A stretch of DNA of 64,000 bases from Candidatus Thorarchaeota archaeon MP8T_1 (GCA_002825465.1 PJER01000010.1:1-64000), one strand, 5' to 3'; shown: positions 1 through 8,810, counted from the first letter of the stretch. Translations and numbers: made by a program. Notes: generated by a model not told the origin, from the letters alone.

Positions 1-1
1 G

Positions 2-106
2 GGGTCGCTGTCATTCCTGACCTTGGATACAACCAAGGGCCAGATTAACATCGCACCGGATGTGAGCGAGGGCCTAATATTGGTCGTCCTCAAAAATAAT
101 GAATGA
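2..106 (+). CDS. Roadblock/LC7 domain protein, C-terminal end (partial)
   Basis: An open frame enters from the left edge and stops at a TGA at 104-106, leaving about 34 residues. The peptide ends in a short beta-strand pattern (GLILVVLKNNE) that resembles the last strand of Roadblock/LC7 domains. The gene sits 15 bases upstream of a complete Roadblock gene on the same strand, which supports the reading. The domain call is an inference from a short tail. The rest of the gene lies outside the window. Confidence 0.5.
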   Translation, partial: GSLSFLTLDTTKGQINIAPDVSEGLILVVLKNNE

Positions 107-121
107 ATGGAGTGTACTTGA

Positions 122-586
122 ATGAGTGATCCAAAAGCCTTCGATAAGATACTGACTGAAATCATCAGACAGGACAAAGGAATCAAGAAGGTCATACTAG
201 TCGATAAAACTGGGCTTACTATAGCAAATGTTTCAAAACTATCGTACTACCCAGTAGATGTCGATTCAATCGGTGCTATCGCTAGCGCAGTCTTCTGTGC
301 AAGCGAGGAGCAGGGCAAGAACCTGCAGATTGGGGAGCTTGAGATAGTCACTTCTGAGTTTTCAGAGGGCAAGATCTTCGCCTCGGCCTGTGGGAAAGGT
401 GTACTCTGTGTAGTTTCAGAGGCAGAAGTCAATATTGGTCTGATTCGGCTTGTGATGAAGAAACAAGGCGTACAGCTGGCTGATGAACTTGACAAATTCC
501 TTGCAGTTGAGCCATTGTCTCCCAAAGATAGCGAACTCGATGAAGAAGACCTAAAGTCTGCACTGGCTGAGCTCGAACGTGTGTAA
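122..586 (+). CDS. Roadblock/LC7 domain protein
   Basis: A 154-residue protein. Residues 5-120 follow the Roadblock/LC7 (MglB-like) pattern: an N-terminal helix, a strand reading KKVILVDKTGLTIA, a central helix containing IGAIASAVFCASEEQGKNL, and strands around IFASACGKGVLCVVS. The last 30 residues are acidic and probably a flexible tail. Roadblock proteins dimerise and bind small Ras-like GTPases as activators or scaffolds, and Asgard archaea carry many of them. The gene closely follows the end of another apparent Roadblock gene, so the two may be co-transcribed and may form heterodimers (inference). The partner GTPase is not identifiable here, although an MglA-like one lies 3 kb downstream. 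Confidence 0.85.
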   Translation: MSDPKAFDKILTEIIRQDKGIKKVILVDKTGLTIANVSKLSYYPVDVDSIGAIASAVFCASEEQGKNLQIGELEIVTSEFSEGKIFASACGKGVLCVVSEAEVNIGLIRLVMKKQGVQLADELDKFLAVEPLSPKDSELDEEDLKSALAELERV

Positions 587-766
587 AGATATCTCTCTTT
601 GATGAGAAATCTAATTCCATTGGATATGAACACGTTGCAGAGTTGAGTTCTGTCTATTATTCTACAAAAGGCAACCTGCGAAGTATCTTTTATGAGGTAG
701 ACATATAGCTATCTAGATAAGATTAGACGTTGTTTTGTACGGGCAAACATACGCGAGGCATGATTG

Positions 767-3181
767 ATGGCAGATTCGTCGATGAATTCTCAGAGTAACG
801 AACCTAAGCGAGGATTGACATCATCTCAAGTACTTCAATTAAGGGAAGAATTCGGTCCAAACGAGATTCCAGAGAAGAAGAAGAATCCTGTCCTTGCGTT
901 CCTGAGTTATTTTTGGGGACCTATCCCATGGATGATCGAGATTGCTGCTTTTCTATCTGCATTCCTCCAGCGATGGGAAGACTTCTCTGTAATTGTTTCC
1001 CTCATGCTCCTTAATGCAGTTGTTGGCTTTTGGCAGGAACACAAAGCCGATAATGCAATTGAACTCATAAAACAGAAACTTGCCCATCGAGCAATGGTCT
1101 TTCGTGACAATAAGTGGATTGAGATTGATGCCTGTGAACTGGTGCCAGGTGACTTTGTACGTGTCAGACTTGGAGATATTGTGCCTGCTGACATTAGACT
1201 TGACGAAGGAGACTATCTTCAGATAGACCAATCTGCTCTCACAGGCGAGTCACTTCCGGTAGAGCAAGGGGTTGGGGGCATAGCCTTCTCAGGTTCGGTC
1301 ATCAAACAAGGTGAGATGAACGGAACTGTGACTGCCATAGGTGCTAAGACGTACTTTGGAAAAACAACAAAACTTGTGGCTGAAGCGAAAGTCAGAAGTC
1401 ATTTTCAGAAGGCTGTAGTCAAGATTGGTGATTATCTGATTGTGCTTGCACTTGTTCTTGTCACTATCATCTTTATTGCTGCCCTTTTCAGGGGTGAAAG
1501 CATTCTCGACACTCTTCAATTTGCCCTAGTACTCATTGTCGCAGCAATCCCTGTTGCATTGCCTGCTGTACTGACTGTAACACTCGCGATTGGCGCAACA
1601 TCTCTTGCCAAGAAAGAAGCTATCGTCAGCAGACTTGTGTCTATTGAAGAGTTGGCAGGAATTGATGTCCTTTGTGCTGACAAGACAGGAACCATCACTA
1701 AGAATGAGATTAGAGTAGCTGAAATAGCTCCATTTGGAGAATATACAGATGAAGATGTGTTAGTCAGTGCTGCATTAGCTTCACGTGAGGAGAATAGGGA
1801 TCCGATTGATAATGCAATTATTGCAACCACAACTGCAAACTACGCATCCAATGAGCTACTTCAGAATCACCAAGTACTTGCATTCAAACCATTCGACCCT
1901 GTATCGAAACGAACTGAGGCTACTATTAATGGTCAGAAATCGGGTACATTCCGGGTTACAAAAGGTGCTCCCCAGATCATCATGTCCTTAGCTCAGGCAC
2001 CAATACTGTCTGATGAGATTACACAACGGGTTGATGCCTATGCAGCTAAAGGTCACCGTTCTCTGGGCGTGGCTCGAACAGCATCCGATGGAACTTGGCA
2101 GATTTTGGGAGTGGTTGCCCTTTACGACCCTCCCCGTGAGGACTCCAGAGAAACAATCGAGAACGCCGGAAAAATGGGTGTTCAGGTGAAGATGCTAACT
2201 GGTGATCATACAGCTGTAGCAAAAGAGATTGCCAAGGAAGTAGGTCTAGGCACAAATATAGTCCCAGCATCATTATTGCAGAATAAATCCGATATAGAGG
2301 CCATACGAACCATTGATGAATCCAATGGCTTTGCTGAAGTCTTCCCTGAAAATAAGTATCATATTGTTGAGCTTCTGCAGACAGAGAATCACATCGTCGG
2401 GATGACCGGTGACGGGGTCAACGATGCACCAGCTCTAAAGAGGGCAGATGCAGGTGTTGCAGTCGCAGGCGCCACGGATGCAGCAAAAAGTGCTGCTGAT
2501 ATTGTCCTAACGAGTCCGGGTCTCTCGGTCATTATTGATGCGATTAAGGAGAGCCGCAAGGTCTTCCGTAGAATGGAGAATTATTCTGTATATCGGATTG
2601 CAGAAACAATCCGTATCATCATCTTTCTCACTCTATCCATTCTCATCTTCAATTTCTACCCTATTACCGCGCTCATGATAGTCTTGTTAGCGATACTGAA
2701 TGATGCCCCCATCATGATGATAGCATATGACAATGCTACAATCGGTGGTACTCCTGTTCGTTGGGAGATGCGAAGAGTCATCCTTATGGCGCTCTTTTTT
2801 GGACTGGTTGGCGTTGTTTCAAGTTTCACGTTGTTCTGGATAGGTGATGTCGTATTTGCCTTGGACATGACAACAATTCAGACGTTGATATTCCTGAAGC
2901 TTACTGTGGCTGGACATATGACCATTTATAACACGAGGACAAAGGACAAGCATTTCTGGACTCGTCCGTTCCCCTCGCTCAAGCTCCTTGGGGCTGCAGA
3001 AATAACTCAGGTCATCGCAACCGTCATTGCAGTCTATGGATTTCTGTCGATGGCTCCTCTCGGTTGGACTTGGGCCCTCTTTGTCTGGGGCTATTCGATT
3101 CTGTTCTTTCTGATTGCAGATGTATTGCGAATACCGATGGTGAAATTATTGAACCATTCTGGGATCATGTTCTCTCGATAG
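767..3181 (+). CDS. P-type H+-transporting ATPase (P3A, plasma-membrane type)
   Basis: An integral membrane pump of about 804 residues. The actuator-domain TGES is near residue 160, the phosphorylation motif DKTGT near 305, the hinge GDGVNDAPAL lies in the last third, and hydrophobic segments flank them. The N terminus (GPNEIPEKKKNP, then YFWGPIPWMIEIAA) and the M6 segment with LLAILNDAPIMMIAYDN match fungal/plant Pma1-type and archaeal P3A proton pumps rather than calcium or copper pumps. The family couples ATP hydrolysis to proton export across the cytoplasmic membrane. An in-frame TTG lies one codon upstream at 764; the ATG at 767 is preferred. The gene appears monocistronic, with a 177-base leader region and hairpins downstream. 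The proton specificity is inferred from family resemblance. Confidence 0.93.
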   Translation: MADSSMNSQSNEPKRGLTSSQVLQLREEFGPNEIPEKKKNPVLAFLSYFWGPIPWMIEIAAFLSAFLQRWEDFSVIVSLMLLNAVVGFWQEHKADNAIELIKQKLAHRAMVFRDNKWIEIDACELVPGDFVRVRLGDIVPADIRLDEGDYLQIDQSALTGESLPVEQGVGGIAFSGSVIKQGEMNGTVTAIGAKTYFGKTTKLVAEAKVRSHFQKAVVKIGDYLIVLALVLVTIIFIAALFRGESILDTLQFALVLIVAAIPVALPAVLTVTLAIGATSLAKKEAIVSRLVSIEELAGIDVLCADKTGTITKNEIRVAEIAPFGEYTDEDVLVSAALASREENRDPIDNAIIATTTANYASNELLQNHQVLAFKPFDPVSKRTEATINGQKSGTFRVTKGAPQIIMSLAQAPILSDEITQRVDAYAAKGHRSLGVARTASDGTWQILGVVALYDPPREDSRETIENAGKMGVQVKMLTGDHTAVAKEIAKEVGLGTNIVPASLLQNKSDIEAIRTIDESNGFAEVFPENKYHIVELLQTENHIVGMTGDGVNDAPALKRADAGVAVAGATDAAKSAADIVLTSPGLSVIIDAIKESRKVFRRMENYSVYRIAETIRIIIFLTLSILIFNFYPITALMIVLLAILNDAPIMMIAYDNATIGGTPVRWEMRRVILMALFFGLVGVVSSFTLFWIGDVVFALDMTTIQTLIFLKLTVAGHMTIYNTRTKDKHFWTRPFPSLKLLGAAEITQVIATVIAVYGFLSMAPLGWTWALFVWGYSILFFLIADVLRIPMVKLLNHSGIMFSR

Positions 3182-3526
3182 ATACTCATGAACAGGTTTT
3201 TCCTGACCCCTTGTTCCCTCAAGACAACTAATCATAGTTATCCCTAGTTGTGTGAAATTTGACTACCGGGGACATATGTACATAGTCAAAGATTCAATTT
3301 GAGTTTTCGATTGTTAATTGATTATCAAAACTGTGTTACTAACGATTATGTATTAAATCAACTAAAATCGAGATGTATCCAAACATAGTTAATATTGAAT
3401 AATGGTTCAAAACACAGGTCAGAACTAATGCGGTAAGAGTTTCTTGTCCCACAAAGGCTTTTATGAGACATAATTTCTTACTCAATCAATCTCCCAATAG
3501 AAGGACCGTACTTTCAACATAATGAG
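3182..3526. other. 345-base intergenic stretch with two tandem hairpins and a promoter
   Basis: I see no credible gene here. Downstream of the ATPase stop are two perfect inverted repeats. The first is a 7-bp stem (3224-3230 with 3245-3251, ACAACTA/TAGTTGT). The second is an 8-bp stem (3258-3265 with 3283-3290, TTTGACTA/TAGTCAAA), whose 17-base loop contains the palindrome ACATATGT. They could form the 3' end structure of the ATPase transcript or protein-binding sites. The right-hand 70 bases hold the promoter of the GTPase gene. Confidence 0.5.
3456..3465 (+). promoter_or_regulatory. Probable TATA box for the GTPase/Roadblock operon
   Basis: The sequence GGCTTTTATG lies about 60 bases before the GTG start of the GTPase gene. 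The same CTTTTA/CTTTWAA type of box occurs at similar distances before several other genes in the window, which supports reading it as an archaeal TATA element. Confidence 0.45.
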
Positions 3527-4099
3527 GTGTTTACAATTCGCAAAGACGACAAGGGTAGAATTCACTTGAAACTGGTCTTCTATGGACCATCCCTTGGTGG
3601 TAAAACTACAGCACTCAGATGGCTCTATGGAAAAGTAGAAGGTCTGCAGAAGGGAGAATTTACAGCTATCGAGGATGAAACCAATCGAACGCTGTTCTTT
3701 GACTATGTGCCTATGAGTGCTGGTGGCCGTGTTCTCTTTGACGTATTTACTGTGGCAGGACAGAAGCGACATCGACACCAGAGAAAGGTCGTTCTACAAG
3801 GTACAGATGGAATACTCTTTGTTGCAGACTCATCACCAGATCAACGTGATGAAAATACAGAAAGTTTTGAAGAATTGAAATTATTCTTGGGCGATGCTCT
3901 TGGGCGCGAAATACCCATTGTGGTGATGCTCAATAAAAGAGACCTACCCAATCGAATGTCCCGTGATGAAATGCTTGACCTCCTAGGGCTTGGTGGTAAT
4001 GTTCCTATCTATGAAACCATTGCTGTCCAGGGCGTAGGAGTTAAGAGGGCGTTCCAAGCTATAGCACGAGAAGTCATATTGAAAAGGATGTATAAATAA
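3527..4099 (+). CDS. MglA/Arf-like small GTPase
   Basis: A 190-residue Ras-superfamily GTPase. The P-loop GPSLGGKTT lies near residues 20-28 and is of the MglA type (GxxxxGKT followed by T). The G3 region is VAGQKRH instead of DxxGQ, so the usual aspartate is replaced. The G4 motif NKRD is near residue 137. The strand DYVPMSAGGRVLFDVFTVAGQ is typical of bacterial MglA and related archaeal GTPases. Such proteins switch between GTP and GDP at the membrane, usually with a Roadblock protein as activator. A Roadblock gene begins 17 bases downstream, so a GTPase/GAP pair is likely (inference). The GTG start overlaps the purine-rich AATGAGGTG, leaving little room for a separate ribosome binding site. 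Confidence 0.88.
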   Translation: MFTIRKDDKGRIHLKLVFYGPSLGGKTTALRWLYGKVEGLQKGEFTAIEDETNRTLFFDYVPMSAGGRVLFDVFTVAGQKRHRHQRKVVLQGTDGILFVADSSPDQRDENTESFEELKLFLGDALGREIPIVVMLNKRDLPNRMSRDEMLDLLGLGGNVPIYETIAVQGVGVKRAFQAIAREVILKRMYK

Positions 4100-4116
4100 T
4101 AATCAGGTGAGGCAAA

Positions 4117-4488
4117 ATGGGAGAATCCCGCGAAAATACACTCGAAGGTGTTCTGAACGAACTTCAAGGAAGTATTCCTGAGATTGAAGCCTGTGCTATA
4201 GTAAGTGTTGAAGGGCTCCCGATTGTATCAGCTCTTCCAACAGATGTTGATGAGGCAAAAGTAGCAGCCATGACAGCGGCGATGTTGACTCTTGGTGAGA
4301 AGGCTGCAATCGAACTTGGGAAAGGAAATCTAGAGCAAGTTAACATTAAAGGCGTTGATGGATGGTTACTTGTAGTCCAAGCTGGAATGAATGCTTGCCT
4401 TACAGTATCTACAACTGCAAATGCAAAACTTGGCCTTATCTTCTTAGATATGAAACGTGCAGCAGAAAAAGTTGCACAAATGATTTAG
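4117..4488 (+). CDS. Roadblock/LC7 (MglB-like) protein
   Basis: A 123-residue protein that is essentially one Roadblock/LC7 domain: VLNELQGSIPEIEACAIVSVEGLPIVSALP, then a helix rich in alanine (VAAMTAAMLTLGEKAAIELG), then strands ending LLVVQAGMNACLTVSTTANAKLGLI. It has the full family length with no extra domain. It lies 17 bases downstream of the MglA-like GTPase on the same strand, and AGGTGAGG precedes the ATG. The pairing mirrors bacterial mglBA, where MglB activates MglA hydrolysis. A matching role here is inferred from the gene order and folds. Confidence 0.9.
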   Translation: MGESRENTLEGVLNELQGSIPEIEACAIVSVEGLPIVSALPTDVDEAKVAAMTAAMLTLGEKAAIELGKGNLEQVNIKGVDGWLLVVQAGMNACLTVSTTANAKLGLIFLDMKRAAEKVAQMI

Positions 4489-4549
4489 TACAGTATTATT
4501 CGTAGCATTAACTCTATTAAGGTCGCTCAATAAAATACGCCTGTCGAGT

Positions 4550-5326
4550 GTGCTATCTTTGAATATTACGGGTCCTGTCTATAGACTATACGAATATCTC
4601 TTACATCGTCAATTAGACAAGAAATTCGCACCTCGTCATGTTGGTATAATTCTAGATGGAAATCGACGGTATGCTAGAAAGCAGGGCTTAGAAGTTCCAT
4701 GGTTTGGTCACCAAAAGGGTGCAGAAAAGGTCATGGAAGTTCTCCAGATTCTCTGGGAGGCTGGAGTCAAAGTATGCACACTTTATGCATTCTCTATAGA
4801 GAACTTCAACAGGCACAAAGACGAAGTTCAAGAAATTATGAAACTGGCGAAAGAGAAGTTCTCAGAGCTTGTTGGAAATAAAGAAATCCACAAATACAAA
4901 GTACGAGTTCAAGCCATTGGTCGTGTTGATCTTCTTCCAGAGGATGTTCAGATTGCGATAATGGCAGCTGAAGAAGACACCAAGGAATATTCTGATTACA
5001 TTCTGAATGTAGCTATAGGTTATTCTGGTCGTGCTGAACTTGTAGATGCAGTCAAGGCTATTGGAGAAAAAATCGAAGCGGGTACGATGACTCCTGCTGA
5101 TGTGACTGAAGATGTGATAGAAGGGCATCTTTATACTAATGGAGTACCTGATCCTGATCTGATTATTCGAACATCTGGCGAAGAACGACTCTCTGGTTTT
5201 CTTCTCTGGCAATCCGCATATTCAGAACTTTACTTTGCCCAGATTTACTGGCCTGCAGTTCGTCGTATTGACATTTGGCGAGCATTACGTTCCTACTCCT
5301 CTCGTTCACGTAGGTATGGGAAGTAG
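4550..5326 (+). CDS. uppS: Cis-prenyltransferase (undecaprenyl/dehydrodolichyl diphosphate synthase type)
   Basis: A 258-residue enzyme that adds isopentenyl diphosphate units in cis to an allylic diphosphate, producing the long polyprenyl carrier for glycan assembly. The signature HVGIILDGNRRYARKQG is at residues 30-46, with the catalytic aspartate in LDGNRR. YAFSIENFNRHKDEV follows near residue 83, and the C-terminal RTSGEERLSGFLLWQSAYSELYF carries the diphosphate-binding arginines. The start is GTG at 4550. It follows the GTPase/Roadblock pair by 61 bases and precedes an unknown helical protein by a few bases. The product length is not predictable from sequence alone. The lipid likely feeds the Alg7-like transferase at 59.7 kb. 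Confidence 0.95.
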   Translation: MLSLNITGPVYRLYEYLLHRQLDKKFAPRHVGIILDGNRRYARKQGLEVPWFGHQKGAEKVMEVLQILWEAGVKVCTLYAFSIENFNRHKDEVQEIMKLAKEKFSELVGNKEIHKYKVRVQAIGRVDLLPEDVQIAIMAAEEDTKEYSDYILNVAIGYSGRAELVDAVKAIGEKIEAGTMTPADVTEDVIEGHLYTNGVPDPDLIIRTSGEERLSGFLLWQSAYSELYFAQIYWPAVRRIDIWRALRSYSSRSRRYGK

Positions 5327-5371
5327 TTCTATTCCATTATGACACAGTGGTTTATATGGTATATTTGCTTG

Positions 5372-6595
5372 ATGACCATTACAGGAGACTATGAGACATT
5401 GGCTAGAACTCCAGTTGATGTCTATCGAGGTCTCGTGAACACGCAGCTCGATGACAAAGCAGTGGAACAAATCAACTCAGTTGTATCTAGGTTTACTGAT
5501 TTTGTCTTTGCTGGTGAAAAACTATCAATACATCTCAATAGATTTCTAGATCTTACAACTCGGCTCATTGCATTATTGGATTCTCAGACAACAGTCAATC
5601 AAGAGCATCTTACAATGTCCGTTGATCTTCTGGATTATCTTACTTCTGCTTCAAAGTGGTGGACTGTTACAAGACAAGAACCTGGAATTGTCTTGCGCCC
5701 GCCCTCTCGCGAAGCTCGTGGATTTATTAAATCAATAACAGATCTCCATGTAGGTGGTACTACCCTTCAACGAATTTCAGGGGCTACTGACAAGCTATCT
5801 CGGTTTCTTGAAGAACATGATATCAAGTCATCAACAGAGGTTGAAAGTTTCTGTAATAACATGTTGTCTGCATGGGTACTGTTGAGTGCATTTGCTTGTA
5901 AGGGACAGGGACGGAATGTTACAACTGAGGCTGATTTTGAAACAGCATATGACGTTGTACGTATTCTCCTATTTTACGTTGAACTTGAAGATTTCAAGGC
6001 GCTCACGGTAATTCGTCAATTAGGCTCGCATCCTCTTCTTCCAAAAATAGCCAGTGTGAATTTCGCCCCGGGATTTGAAAAAAAATTGAATGCATCTGTT
6101 GCAGCCAGTTTGGAAAAAGAATATGGGAACTATCTAATTAAGATGGCAAGAGCGACATCTGGAGCAGCTCGTCTGATTCTTACAAATTCATTAAGATTAC
6201 TCGCTCAATTTCAAGCAATAGACAAGGGAATCAAGCGTCTTGAGGAAGAACACTATGATTCATCCATCATTGGTGCTTTGGAATTGATTGAGAGTATTGG
6301 AGTTTCAACCGATTTTCTTCAAGATGATTCTGCAGCAATTACTATCTTTAAGTCACTTCAACCAGGAGATGGTGTTGACGAACGTATTCAACTAATGCTT
6401 AGACGACTTGAAGGGCTCATTGTAGATTCTACAGGTAACAAAGATTTTCTTTTACAATATGCTAGATTAGTACCTCGACTCATTGCCTTGATTCTACTCT
6501 TAGCTAGTAAGACAAAAGAATCTCCAAATTCACCCATTGAAGACTCTGACATAAAGAGAGGTCTGATTCTTCTTTACCAATTGATCAATGGCTAG
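5372..6595 (+). CDS. Protein of unknown function with repeated helical units
   Basis: I do not recognise a named family. Starting at ATG 5372 the protein has 407 residues; an upstream in-frame ATG at 5339 would add an unlikely tryptophan-rich leader (MTQWFIWYICL). The chain is predicted all-helical with no signal peptide. In the 418-residue numbering, a pattern of a hydrophobic helix, then a polar turn, then a xDhxxAhxLLxxL helix recurs at about residues 61-101, 171-211, 273-318 and 371-416. Examples are RLIALLDSQTTVNQEHLTMS and RLIALILLLASKTKESPNSP. This resembles the helical lid bundle of MCM and related AAA+ ATPases, but no ATPase core is present. The gene is in line with uppS (12-45 base gap) and overlaps the convergent acdB by 11 bases. 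Confidence 0.7.
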   Translation: MTITGDYETLARTPVDVYRGLVNTQLDDKAVEQINSVVSRFTDFVFAGEKLSIHLNRFLDLTTRLIALLDSQTTVNQEHLTMSVDLLDYLTSASKWWTVTRQEPGIVLRPPSREARGFIKSITDLHVGGTTLQRISGATDKLSRFLEEHDIKSSTEVESFCNNMLSAWVLLSAFACKGQGRNVTTEADFETAYDVVRILLFYVELEDFKALTVIRQLGSHPLLPKIASVNFAPGFEKKLNASVAASLEKEYGNYLIKMARATSGAARLILTNSLRLLAQFQAIDKGIKRLEEEHYDSSIIGALELIESIGVSTDFLQDDSAAITIFKSLQPGDGVDERIQLMLRRLEGLIVDSTGNKDFLLQYARLVPRLIALILLLASKTKESPNSPIEDSDIKRGLILLYQLING

Positions 6596-7319
6596 ATTCA
6601 GGATTATCAATTAGAATCCTTGCATCTACAACCAATGTTCCTTTCCCTTTTTCATATACAAAAGTTGGATTGCAATCAAGTTCAGTAATCTCGGGATTTT
6701 CAGCAACCATTTTTGATACTGCTAACATGACTTCGACTAGAGAATCGATATCTCTCTCAGGTTCACCACGAATTCCTTCAAGAATCTTGTATGCCTTTAG
6801 TTCTTTCAACATCTCCCTAGCATCATTCTCATTGAATGGAATAAGTCTGAATGATACATCCTTGAGAACTTCAACAAAGATTCCGCCCAGTCCTGCCATA
6901 AGAGCATGACCGAACTGAGGGTCTTTGGTCACACCAACGATAATCTCGGTTCCCATGTCTGCGAAATCTGAAATAAAGACACCACGACTAAGGTCTACCT
7001 CAATCCCTTTCTCTTTGCCATATTTCATTGCATTCTCCATAATATCATTGAATGCTTTGCGAACGTCATCTTCATTCTTGAGATTAATCTTGACCCCACC
7101 AGCATCGGATTTGTGCAGTATATCCTTAGAGAGAATCTTTAGTACCACTGGAAAACCAATTGCTTTAGATTTCTCTACAGCCTCATCTGCAGTTGATGCA
7201 GTATCATACGGTGGGATTGGGATTCCGTATGCTTTCATAATGTCCTTTGCTTCGTTCTCTAACACAAACGTTCTTCCCTCATCGAGGGCAGTCTTGAAGA
7301 TTTTCTTCGCTTCTTTCAT
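6585..7319 (-). CDS. acdB: ADP-forming acetyl-CoA synthetase, beta subunit
   Basis: A 244-residue ATP-grasp subunit of the archaeal ADP-forming acyl-CoA synthetase. It begins with the swinging-domain helix (ALDEGRTFVLENEAKDIMKAYGIPIP), followed by VVLKILSKDILHKSDAGGVK, GVTKDPQFGHALMAGLGG, and the C-terminal ELDCNPTFVYEKG that completes the nucleotide site. With the alpha subunit it converts acyl-CoA, ADP and phosphate to the acid, CoA and ATP, giving substrate-level phosphorylation in the cytoplasm. It lies 45 bases downstream of acdA in the same direction, so the two form an operon. The length fits the separate beta subunit rather than the fused bacterial form. Acyl substrate preference cannot be read from the sequence. 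Confidence 0.93.
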   Translation of the reverse strand: MKEAKKIFKTALDEGRTFVLENEAKDIMKAYGIPIPPYDTASTADEAVEKSKAIGFPVVLKILSKDILHKSDAGGVKINLKNEDDVRKAFNDIMENAMKYGKEKGIEVDLSRGVFISDFADMGTEIIVGVTKDPQFGHALMAGLGGIFVEVLKDVSFRLIPFNENDAREMLKELKAYKILEGIRGEPERDIDSLVEVMLAVSKMVAENPEITELDCNPTFVYEKGKGTLVVDARILIDNPESSH

Positions 7320-7364
7320 TCATTCCAGACCTCTGCTCTATTCTGCTACCGCAAGTTGTTCCTT

Positions 7365-8810
7365 TTATGGTTTATCAGAGATGAGTGTTTTGTTGAATTT
7401 ATCCCCGTGTTTGATTGCTCCATATTGTGCCAGTGCTTTTACTGCGAGTGCTGCCTTTTCACCGGTAGCATAGGTTGGCACCCCCATTAACTCCATTATC
7501 TCTCCTGCTTTAGTAGTGAATCCACCGCCCATTGAAACTACTACAAAGGGAAGGTTTGACTGTCGCTGATGGTTCGCTATGACATTGGTAATCTCCATAC
7601 TAAGACTTGGAGTCTGAAGGAGCATACCAACTACAAACATATCATATTCACAACTCTTGATTGCCTCTTCGAAAACAATATCATATCTTGATGAATCTGC
7701 ATCTCCTACTACATCAATTGGATTTCCAATTGCACAATACGAAGGTAGACGCTCTTTGTAAATCTGTGTGAGTTCTTGAGAAGGTGATGGGATTGATAAT
7801 CCAGCATCTTCAAGTGCATCAGTAGTCATGACTCCTAGTCCCCCGCCATTTGTAACCATTAGCACTCTATCTCCCTTCGCACAGTGTTGCATAGCGAGTG
7901 CTTTTGCGGCATCAAACATATGCTCGAAGTTATCCATTCTAATCACACCAGATTGTCTGTATGCGGCGTCAGCCACTTTATCCGAACCTGCAAGAGACCC
8001 TGTATGTGAACTTGCAGCAGCCTTTGCTTTCTGTCCTCTTCCTGATTTTACGACAAGCACGGGTTTGTGAGGAGTCACTCTTGATGCCATCTCAAAAAAG
8101 GTACGCCCTTTTTCTTTATCGTATCCTTCTGTATAGTAACATATGACCTGTGTTGAATCATCATCTGCAAGGTAGCAGAGAAGATCATCATCGTCCACAT
8201 CACACTTGTTACCTAAACTGATCAGTTTGCTAACACCCAGTCCTAACTCAGATGTCCAGTCTGAGATAGCAGCTGCGAAAGCACCTGACTGAGATACAAG
8301 AGAGATATTTGCAACATTACTTGGTTTAGGTCTACCACACCTATACTCCGGTAGGAAGAAAGTATCGATATGGCTTAGAGTGTCTACAACCCCAACACAA
8401 TTTGGACCAATAATTCGGATTCCATGTTTCTGTGCAATGGTAACTACCTCATTCTCGAGTTCAGCCCCAATAGGACCTGTTTCAGAGAAACCTCCTGAGA
8501 TGATAATTGATGCCTTCACACCCTTTGCAGCAATGTCTTCAAAGACTCGTGGTGTTATTCTCGCAGGAACTGCAACTATAACAAGATCAACAGGATCTTT
8601 GATATCTTGGAGGGTTGGAAAACATGGAATTCCAAGAACCTGATTATATTTGGGATTGACTGCATATACCTTCCCGGTATATTGTGGCTTGATGAAGTTC
8701 TGAACAATCGAAGCGCCAACACTATTCTGGCTTGCTGATGCACCATAGATTGCAACACTCTTCGCATTGAAAAAGACATCAATTGACTCTGTAGACCCAC
8801 AGTTCACCAT
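7365..8810 (-). CDS. acdA: ADP-forming acetyl-CoA synthetase, alpha subunit
   Basis: A 481-residue CoA-binding/ligase subunit. A Rossmann-type CoA-binding domain (VAIYGASASQNSVG near residue 20) is followed by two ligase-CoA domains, with IIGPNCVGV and LVSQSGAFAAA between. The phosphohistidine carrier is expected at His269 in SSHTGSLAGSD, which is intact. The enzyme transfers the acyl group from CoA to phosphate and then, through phosphohistidine, passes the phosphate to ADP on the beta subunit. acdB follows directly. A divergent radical SAM gene starts 127 bases away, so the two share an intergenic promoter region. Confidence 0.94.
   Translation of the reverse strand: MVNCGSTESIDVFFNAKSVAIYGASASQNSVGASIVQNFIKPQYTGKVYAVNPKYNQVLGIPCFPTLQDIKDPVDLVIVAVPARITPRVFEDIAAKGVKASIIISGGFSETGPIGAELENEVVTIAQKHGIRIIGPNCVGVVDTLSHIDTFFLPEYRCGRPKPSNVANISLVSQSGAFAAAISDWTSELGLGVSKLISLGNKCDVDDDDLLCYLADDDSTQVICYYTEGYDKEKGRTFFEMASRVTPHKPVLVVKSGRGQKAKAAASSHTGSLAGSDKVADAAYRQSGVIRMDNFEHMFDAAKALAMQHCAKGDRVLMVTNGGGLGVMTTDALEDAGLSIPSPSQELTQIYKERLPSYCAIGNPIDVVGDADSSRYDIVFEEAIKSCEYDMFVVGMLLQTPSLSMEITNVIANHQRQSNLPFVVVSMGGGFTTKAGEIMELMGVPTYATGEKAALAVKALAQYGAIKHGDKFNKTLISDKP

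Noticed and set aside
3527..4099. Reading the GTPase as a classic Arf or Rag family member
   Set aside because: The P-loop and the VAGQ region fit MglA-type GTPases better, and there is no N-terminal amphipathic helix or Rag C-terminal Roadblock domain.
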